A stretch of 11,283 nucleotides of DNA, taken from NCBI GenBank assembly GCA_009649835.1, contig PYCK01000068.1:1-11283 (forward strand), in the 5' to 3' direction. Shown here piece after piece: positions 7,138 to 11,283 of this stretch. Each line of letters begins with the position of its first letter. Position 1 is the stretch's first letter. The stretch is from Candidatus Methanocomedens sp. Lineage in GTDB: Archaea; Halobacteriota; Methanosarcinia; Methanosarcinales; Methanocomedenaceae. A program made the translations under genes and the position numbers. The notes under the pieces are model-generated. The model worked only from the letters and a program-made list of their open reading frames with translations, did not search any database and was not told where the DNA came from.

Positions 7138-7230
7138 AACCTATACCACTTCAGCTAATAAATTCAAAAGTATTATTGACGATGCTATTTTTTCCGGCAG
7201 AGTACTTAGCAGTATACAAAGCTGGAGCTC

Positions 7231-7242
7231 ATTAAATAAATA
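7231..7242 (+). promoter_or_regulatory. TATA box for hef
   Basis: ATTAAATAAATA is centred about 23 bases before the ATG at 7259. No ribosome binding site is visible, so a leaderless hef message is likely. With the minus-strand box at 7124-7137 it makes the 7103-7258 spacer a divergent promoter region. Confidence 0.45.
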
Positions 7243-7258
7243 GCGTTTTATTGTGGTA

Positions 7259-9784
7259 ATGACTACAATATCCCAGATGGAAACCCTCCTACCCCAACAG
7301 GATACTGATAAGCAGACAACTGATTTTATCACCCATTTGCTTATTGAACCGAATGCTATCGAGCAGAGGCTGTACCAGCTCAACCTGGCCGCAGCCGCAC
7401 TAAAGCAGTCCACACTTGTGGTGCTGCCTACTGGCCTTGGTAAGACCATAGTGGCCATGTTCGTCATAGCCAACCGGCTCCAGGCAATGAGCGGTAAAGT
7501 CATAATTCTATCTCCCACCAAACCCCTGGTGGAGCAACATGCCTCATTTTTGAAAAAGTTCATGACCCTGCCGCCTGATGAGATCATAGTGTTAACAGGC
7601 AGTATACCACCCGCAAAGCGCATAGCGCTTTGGAAGGATGCCCGCGTGGTGGTTTCCACACCACAGGTAATAGAGAACGACCTGCTATCGCACAGGATAG
7701 ACCTGTCTGATGTGATCCATATCACCTTTGACGAAGCACACAGGTCAGTTGGTAACTATGCTTATGTCTATATAGCCGAAAAATACCAGTCCCAGGCAAA
7801 GGACCCGCTGGTACTGGGCATAACAGCCAGTCCGGGTGCCAGCAGCGAGAAGATCGAGGAGGTCTGCCGCAACCTATCCACATCAAATGTACAGGTAAGA
7901 ACCGATGACGACCCTGATGTAAAGCCCTATGTCCACTACCGTGACCTTGAATGGCGGCACATCAGTGTTCCAGTGGAAATCAAGGGGTTAAAGGATTCTA
8001 TGCAGCGGGTTTTAGATAACAGGGTTGAACAACTGGCAAAACTGGATTTTATAGACCCGAACAGGAAATATCTAAATAAACGGGAACTTCTTGACCTCCA
8101 ATCCAGGCTTCAGTCCGGATTGAGAAGTGGGCCTGACCAGCGGGTGTTCAAGGCCATATCCCTGGTGGCAGAGATACTTAAAGTAAGCCATGCCATCGAG
8201 ATAACTGAGACCCAGGGACCTGAGGCGTTGGCAAAATATTTCGAACGTCTGGAGCATGAGGCGGGTTCAAAGTCCGGCAGTAAAGCCTCCCGCAGGCTGG
8301 TGGAGGATGTGCATATGCGCCAGGCCATGTATGCATTGAAGGAATTGGATGTCACGCATCCAAAGCTTGAGATTGTTAAGGACATTGTGTCCGGGCAGCT
8401 GCGTAACAATCCCGATTCCAGGGTGATCATATTTACCAATTACAGGGATATGTCAGAACTGGTGACCAAAAACCTGGAGGGTGTTGACAACGTGCGCCCG
8501 GTCAGGTTCGTGGGGCAGGCGAGCAAGTACAAGGATACGGGCCTGACCCAGAAACAGCAGGTAGAGATACTGGATAAGTTCAGGTCTGGAGAATATAATG
8601 CCCTGGTGGCCACTTCAGTAGCAGAGGAAGGGCTGGATATCCCTGCCACCGACCTGGTATTGTTCTACGAACCCGTACCCTCGGAGATTCGCAGTATCCA
8701 GCGTAAGGGCAGAACAGGACGCAGTCATGCCGGGAAGGTGGTGGTGCTGGTGGCCAAGGGTACCAAGGATGAGGCATATTACTGGAGCAGCCGCCGTAAA
8801 GAGAAGACCATGAACAGCAAGATACGCCAGTTGGGCGATACCAGAAACGCCCAGTCGTTGGGTGAAACACCAGGTATTCCGGGTACTGGAATGCCGGGGG
8901 CTCCTGGGACGTTGGGGACGCTGGGTACAGTGTTGCCGGGAACATCGGAGCAGTCTGGGATAACTGGGTTACCGGGTACGCCGGAGAAGCCGGAAAATCC
9001 GGGGATACCGGGGATACCAGAACAGTCGGGGATGACAGGGATACCAGAACAGTCGGAGATGCTGGGGGTACCGGGGACGCCGGAAGAGCCTGCAGAAAAG
9101 GCAGGACAGAAACAACTGCTCGATTATTCAGGTGAAAAACTGCAGATATATGTAGACCGGCGCGAGATACGCTCTGGCGTGGCCCGGGCTCTTGAGAGTG
9201 CCGGGAATGATGTCATACTGACCACACTGGAAGTCGGGGATTATATCGTAAGTGACAGGGTGGCTATCGAGCGTAAGACTGATATGGACTTTCTGGATTC
9301 CATTATTGACAAGGACAGGAACATCTTCGGGCAGCTCTCTGACCTGGCCAGGACCTATGACAGGCCCGTACTTATTATCGAAGGTGACAATCTGTATACG
9401 GCCAGGCAGATACATCCCAACGCTATAAGGGGAGTGCTGGCATCCATTGCAACTGGTTTCGGTATCCCGATAATAAGTACCAGGGATGCCGAGGATACGG
9501 CGGCCCTGATACAGGTAATTGCAAAACGTGAGCAGGTGGATGAGAAACGCACCCCCAGTCTCCACGGCAGAAAAACAGCTATGACATTGAGTGAGCAGCA
9601 GGAATATATTATATCTTCCATATCCAATATAGGCCCCGTCGCCGCCCGCAAGCTGTTGCAGCATTTCGGGAGTGTGGAAAGTGTTATGAGGGCTGGGCCG
9701 GATGAACTGATGGAAGTGGAATCTATCGGCCCGAAAACAGCACAGCGTATCAGGGAAGTAGTTGGAAGCGTGTACAAAGGATAG
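7259..9784 (+). CDS. hef: Hef: XPF/FANCM-type helicase-nuclease
   Basis: Archaeal Hef, 841 residues from ATG 7259 (a GTG two codons earlier is possible but lies too near the TATA box). Hef processes stalled replication forks and other branched DNA, combining a FANCM/Mph1-like superfamily 2 helicase with an XPF-type endonuclease. Helicase motifs: Walker A LPTGLGKT (Lys62), DEAH (158-161), TASPG, a helical insertion typical of Hef, and QRKGRTGR. Nuclease: Asp633 in VDRRE, Gly-Asp661 in VGDYIV, and the signature ERKTDMD with Glu671-Arg-Lys673 and Asp677. A tandem helix-hairpin-helix domain occupies about 783-841 (IGPVAARKLL and IGPKTAQRI). All catalytic residues are intact. Unusually, residues about 535-617 form a Gly/Pro-rich low-complexity linker, directly followed by QKQLLDYS, a possible PCNA-binding motif. 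Single gene, with no co-directional neighbour close by. Confidence 0.95.
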   Translation: MTTISQMETLLPQQDTDKQTTDFITHLLIEPNAIEQRLYQLNLAAAALKQSTLVVLPTGLGKTIVAMFVIANRLQAMSGKVIILSPTKPLVEQHASFLKKFMTLPPDEIIVLTGSIPPAKRIALWKDARVVVSTPQVIENDLLSHRIDLSDVIHITFDEAHRSVGNYAYVYIAEKYQSQAKDPLVLGITASPGASSEKIEEVCRNLSTSNVQVRTDDDPDVKPYVHYRDLEWRHISVPVEIKGLKDSMQRVLDNRVEQLAKLDFIDPNRKYLNKRELLDLQSRLQSGLRSGPDQRVFKAISLVAEILKVSHAIEITETQGPEALAKYFERLEHEAGSKSGSKASRRLVEDVHMRQAMYALKELDVTHPKLEIVKDIVSGQLRNNPDSRVIIFTNYRDMSELVTKNLEGVDNVRPVRFVGQASKYKDTGLTQKQQVEILDKFRSGEYNALVATSVAEEGLDIPATDLVLFYEPVPSEIRSIQRKGRTGRSHAGKVVVLVAKGTKDEAYYWSSRRKEKTMNSKIRQLGDTRNAQSLGETPGIPGTGMPGAPGTLGTLGTVLPGTSEQSGITGLPGTPEKPENPGIPGIPEQSGMTGIPEQSEMLGVPGTPEEPAEKAGQKQLLDYSGEKLQIYVDRREIRSGVARALESAGNDVILTTLEVGDYIVSDRVAIERKTDMDFLDSIIDKDRNIFGQLSDLARTYDRPVLIIEGDNLYTARQIHPNAIRGVLASIATGFGIPIISTRDAEDTAALIQVIAKREQVDEKRTPSLHGRKTAMTLSEQQEYIISSISNIGPVAARKLLQHFGSVESVMRAGPDELMEVESIGPKTAQRIREVVGSVYKG
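8861..9106 (+). repeat. Low-complexity Gly/Pro repeat region in hef
   Basis: The reading frame encodes about 82 residues rich in Gly, Pro, Thr and Glu. A nine-residue period is visible in its second half (GIPEQSGMT, GIPEQSEML, GVPGTPEEP, with GTSEQSGIT and GLPGTPEKP earlier), mirrored in DNA by a perfect 19-base repeat at 9011-9029 and 9038-9056 spaced 27 bases apart. The coding strand is G-rich here, unlike the flanks. It separates helicase and nuclease domains. Confidence 0.85.
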
Positions 9785-9872
9785 AATATTGCAGGATTGT
9801 TATTGCAATGGTGGCACGGGTTAAGGATTCAACAGTAATATTTATGAAAAAAAGGGATAAAGAATCTTGGGC
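9785..9872. other. Convergent intergenic spacer
   Basis: Short spacer between the ends of hef (plus) and the small minus-strand gene. It contains a weak 6-base inverted repeat ATTGCA/TGCAAT (9788-9793 and 9804-9809) just after hef, without a following T-run on the plus strand. I see no gene in it. Confidence 0.4.
9847..9853 (-). terminator. Oligo-T tract downstream of the small gene
   Basis: On the minus strand a run of seven T residues follows the stop of the 9873-10139 gene by about 20 bases. Archaeal RNA polymerase can terminate at such runs without a hairpin, so this is a plausible terminator. Confidence 0.4.
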
Positions 9873-10139
9873 CTATTGTTCAATGTCTTCATGTGTGACG
9901 ATATAATATGCATCATAAAGTACATCGAAGTCCATGATCTTCTGGTTCATTACACCCCGGCTGTAAGCGTAAGCAGCCTCGGTGTTTTTCTGCTGGAATA
10001 GATATTCTTTATTATTAATCTTGACTACTTTGAATACGTCTCCATTTTCCTCAGACCCTACTTGGAGAATATCTCCAGGTACCAGGTCCTTTACAAGATT
10101 TGGTCTTGTTTTTGTCTTAACGCCGTACTCTATACTCAT
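9873..10139 (-). CDS. Small protein of unknown function
   Basis: An 88-residue protein that I do not recognise. The start is well supported: ATG 10139 has GAAGGTAAT about 7 bases upstream. The chain has a VPGDILQVG turn near residues 20-28, alternating strand-like segments (DVFKVVKINNKEYLFQQ) and an acidic, Tyr-rich end (DFDVLYDAYYIVTHEDIEQ). The PGD turn followed by short beta strands recalls small beta-barrel folds, but this is a weak impression. No signal peptide or membrane segment and no Cys. It is convergent with hef and lies downstream of the thioredoxin-like pseudogene on the same strand, 77 bases after that frame ends. The clear ribosome binding site and unbroken frame make it a real gene. 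Confidence 0.7.
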   Translation of the reverse strand: MSIEYGVKTKTRPNLVKDLVPGDILQVGSEENGDVFKVVKINNKEYLFQQKNTEAAYAYSRGVMNQKIMDFDVLYDAYYIVTHEDIEQ

Positions 10140-10216
10140 TTGATTACCTTCATGAATTTCTTGATATGGTTACACCAGGGCTGAAAAGATTAACATTTGC
10201 TTAAATGTATAGCTGG

Positions 10217-10510
10217 TTAGGGCTGACCTACAAATGGCAATATATCATTTATATGTATCGGCGGCACGACAATAACCCGGTGGGACTTTGCCTTGTTATA
10301 GCTTTCAGGAGTGGCCACAGAGGTTTCTGTTGCAAAGACATCTGATAGCGAGTTGGCAACTTTTCATACCATGTTTACTGCTGCCAGACAGTGTGGGCAT
10401 GAAGGGGATGTTAATACTTCTATGTGAGTTAGTCCTGTATGTGGAGTGCACCCCTGCCAAATCAGGCACACCATGAAGAAAAGCCCGAAGCCCAGGGTAG
10501 CAAACACCAA
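10217..10510 (-). pseudogene. Thioredoxin-like protein, disrupted by one TGA
   Basis: Reading the minus strand from TTG 10510 (or ATG 10474) gives a hydrophobic N-terminal segment (LFFMVCLIWQGC), then IEVLTSPSCPHC with a CPHC redox motif, a helix, and a C-terminal VIVVPPIHINDILPFVGQP ending in TAA. This order (beta strand, CxxC, helix, Pro-containing strand, FVG turn) is that of a small thioredoxin/glutaredoxin-like domain. One in-frame TGA at 10364-10366 splits it; the second copy at the right edge of the window has CGA (Arg) at this place, so a single C-to-T change explains the break. The hydrophobic start suggests a membrane- or surface-anchored redox protein. Everything else in the frame is intact, so the lesion is recent or a sequencing error. 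It is divergent from the acylphosphatase-like gene. Confidence 0.75.
10301..10431. repeat. Direct repeat, copy 1 (thioredoxin-like)
   Basis: This 131-base stretch aligns without gaps to 11153-11283; by eye I count about 19 mismatches. It covers the CxxC half of the thioredoxin-like frame. Similarity ends abruptly at 10301. The outer end of copy 2 is cut by the window, so the full repeat may be longer. Confidence 0.85.
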
Positions 10511-10514
10511 AAAA

Positions 10515-10526
10515 CTATAATATTAA
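10515..10526 (+). promoter_or_regulatory. Putative TATA box for the acylphosphatase-like gene
   Basis: CTATAATATTAA is centred about 28 bases before ATG 10548, fitting a leaderless transcript. The 37-base gap to the TTG of the divergent pseudogene is short, so both directions share this A/T-rich spacer. Confidence 0.45.
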
Positions 10527-10547
10527 CAAGTTCAAAAAAGAGATTAT

Positions 10548-11066
10548 ATGCCAGATGTAATGAAAAATATCTATGCAACAATATCTAATCACGTCCAGAT
10601 GGTAGGATATAGGGAGATTGTAGAAGCTCACGGCAGAGCCAAAGGATTAGCAGGATTCGTTTTTAATGATGTGGATGGATCAGTTAAAGTTATGGCCAGT
10701 GGTCTGGAATCTGTTTTAAACGAATTTATTCATGATTTGAAGTCAGACCGCCCAGACACTACCATAGATACCATTGAGATTATTGAAGATATCGCCCTGC
10801 CGTCACCATTTGGCAGGATTGCCGTGGATGATGTTTTGGAGTACATGGCACGGTTTGATAAAGGCATTGGAATATTAACCGAACATACCGCATTACTAAA
10901 AGACCAAAGTTCAACATTAACCGAACATACCGCATTACTAAAAGACCAAAGTTCAACATTAACCGAGCACACCACATTACTAAAAGAAAATACGCAGGTA
11001 TTACATAGTATGAATGAAAAACTCGACACCCTGCCCGAAAGAATCGCCGAAGCTTTGAAAAAATAA
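10548..11066 (+). CDS. Acylphosphatase-domain protein with C-terminal coiled coil
   Basis: A 172-residue protein. Residues about 8-95 match the acylphosphatase fold: HVQMVGYREIVEAHGRAKGLAGFVFNDVDGSVKV corresponds to the VQGVGFR...GxxGxVxNxxDGSV signature, with the catalytic Arg22 and Asn40 both present and correctly spaced. Acylphosphatases hydrolyse carboxyl-phosphate bonds such as carbamoyl or acetyl phosphate. Stand-alone enzymes are about 90 residues; here an added segment from residue 100 on contains three 14-residue repeats (LTEHTALLKDQSST, twice identical, then LTEHTTLLKENTQV) and an amphipathic tail ending IAEALKK, predicting a coiled coil and oligomerisation. The loop Gln-Gly of the classical motif is Gln-Met here, so activity should not be taken for granted. 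ATG start chosen for the TATA box spacing. It lies between the two thioredoxin-like copies. Confidence 0.8.
   Translation: MPDVMKNIYATISNHVQMVGYREIVEAHGRAKGLAGFVFNDVDGSVKVMASGLESVLNEFIHDLKSDRPDTTIDTIEIIEDIALPSPFGRIAVDDVLEYMARFDKGIGILTEHTALLKDQSSTLTEHTALLKDQSSTLTEHTTLLKENTQVLHSMNEKLDTLPERIAEALKK
10875..11000 (+). repeat. Three 42-base tandem repeats in the coiled coil
   Basis: Units at 10875-10916 and 10917-10958 are identical; the third, 10959-11000, keeps the first half with three changes and diverges after AAAAGA. Each encodes 14 residues, two heptads, so copy-number change keeps both frame and coiled-coil phase. Identity of the first two units implies recent duplication. Confidence 0.95.
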
Positions 11067-11146
11067 TTTTATCTCCGCTCACGTAGGGCAGGGAAGCCAT
11101 TAATATTCTCCCAGTCGTATATTTTGCCTTCCTGCAGGTTGAATAA
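11067..11146. other. Spacer after the acylphosphatase-like gene
   Basis: No supported gene. On the minus strand the thioredoxin-like frame continues past its TGA as an open stretch of 25 codons (including YDWENINGFPALRERR) to a TAA at 11069-11071. It does not resemble the end of copy 1, so it may be chance or sequence brought in by rearrangement. Confidence 0.3.
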
Positions 11147-11283
11147 TCACACTATTTCAGGAGTAAACACTGGGGTTTTCGTTGCAATGACATATGATAG
11201 CGATTCGGCAACTTTTCGTACCATGTTAAATGCTGCCTGACAGTCTGGGCATGAATGGGATGTTAATACTTCTATGTGAGTTA
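11147..11283 (-). pseudogene. Second thioredoxin-like copy, partial and truncated
   Basis: The minus strand encodes THIEVLTSHSCPDCQAAFNM followed by VRKVAESLSYVIATKT and VFTPEIV, then TGA at 11147-11149. It is homologous to the 10217-10510 pseudogene, with CPDC in place of CPHC and an Arg codon where copy 1 has TGA. Its start lies beyond the window. After the PE dipeptide it loses all similarity to copy 1 and stops two codons later, so the C-terminal strands with the conserved Pro are missing. A domain ending here would lack half of the thioredoxin fold, so I call it a truncated remnant; a shorter functional protein cannot be fully excluded. Confidence 0.7.

Noticed and set aside
7141..7725. 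Minus-strand open frame of 194 codons at the start of hef
   Set aside because: It is antisense to the Hef helicase motifs (Walker A), so it is a shadow frame.
9011..9056. Repeats in hef as a CRISPR-like array
   Set aside because: The repeats are in frame within a Gly/Pro linker, with an 8-base gap; no spacers or cas genes are present.
9808..9906. Plus-strand short frame of about 32 codons after hef
   Set aside because: It overlaps the end of the convergent small gene, has no clear ribosome binding site and no recognisable sequence.
10364..10366. TGA in the thioredoxin-like frame as a selenocysteine codon
   Set aside because: It lies seven codons after the CxxC, in the helix, not at a redox position, and the paralog has Arg (CGA) there. 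A point mutation is simpler.
10288..10476. Plus-strand open frame of 62 codons
   Set aside because: It is antisense to the thioredoxin-like frame, which has recognisable motifs and a paralog; the plus-strand translation resembles nothing.
10301..11283. The flanking repeats as ends of a composite transposon
   Set aside because: Both copies encode part of a thioredoxin-like protein; no transposase, terminal inverted repeats or target duplications are seen.

Overview
The window reads as a chromosomal segment of a methane-cycling euryarchaeon (methanogen or anaerobic methanotroph, most likely Methanosarcinales-like). The main reasons are a methanogenesis marker 12 protein, a euryarchaeal-type Hef helicase-nuclease, a separate PyrI regulatory subunit, and A/T-rich boxes about 25-29 bases before start codons, as expected for archaeal TATA elements driving nearly leaderless mRNAs. 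The lineage call is inference; no rRNA or tRNA gene is present to settle it.

Left part (1-3400), all on the minus strand: pyrB-pyrI (aspartate carbamoyltransferase, 4-base overlap), followed 12 bases later by a DsrE-like sulfur-relay-type protein; upstream of these is the methanogenesis marker 12 gene; upstream of that is a compact HicB-HicA toxin-antitoxin pair. A GC-rich non-coding stretch (about 3500-3660) with a strong hairpin separates it from the next gene.

Middle (3670-9784): a DUF4143-type AAA ATPase and a CPA2 cation:proton antiporter with RCK domains on the minus strand, then hef on the plus strand, divergent from the antiporter. The Hef protein carries an unusual Gly/Pro-rich, partly nine-residue-periodic linker between helicase and nuclease. 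The ATPase start codon lies at the edge of a perfect 9-base inverted repeat.

Right part (9785-11283) looks accessory: a small unrecognised gene, a thioredoxin-like pseudogene with one in-frame TGA, an acylphosphatase-domain protein fused to a coiled coil built on 42-base tandem repeats, and, at the window edge, a second diverged and truncated copy of the same thioredoxin-like gene. The two thioredoxin copies form a direct repeat of about 131 bases flanking the acylphosphatase gene, pointing to duplication followed by decay. I do not see a CRISPR array, an intact insertion sequence, or a clear multi-gene defence system other than hicBA.
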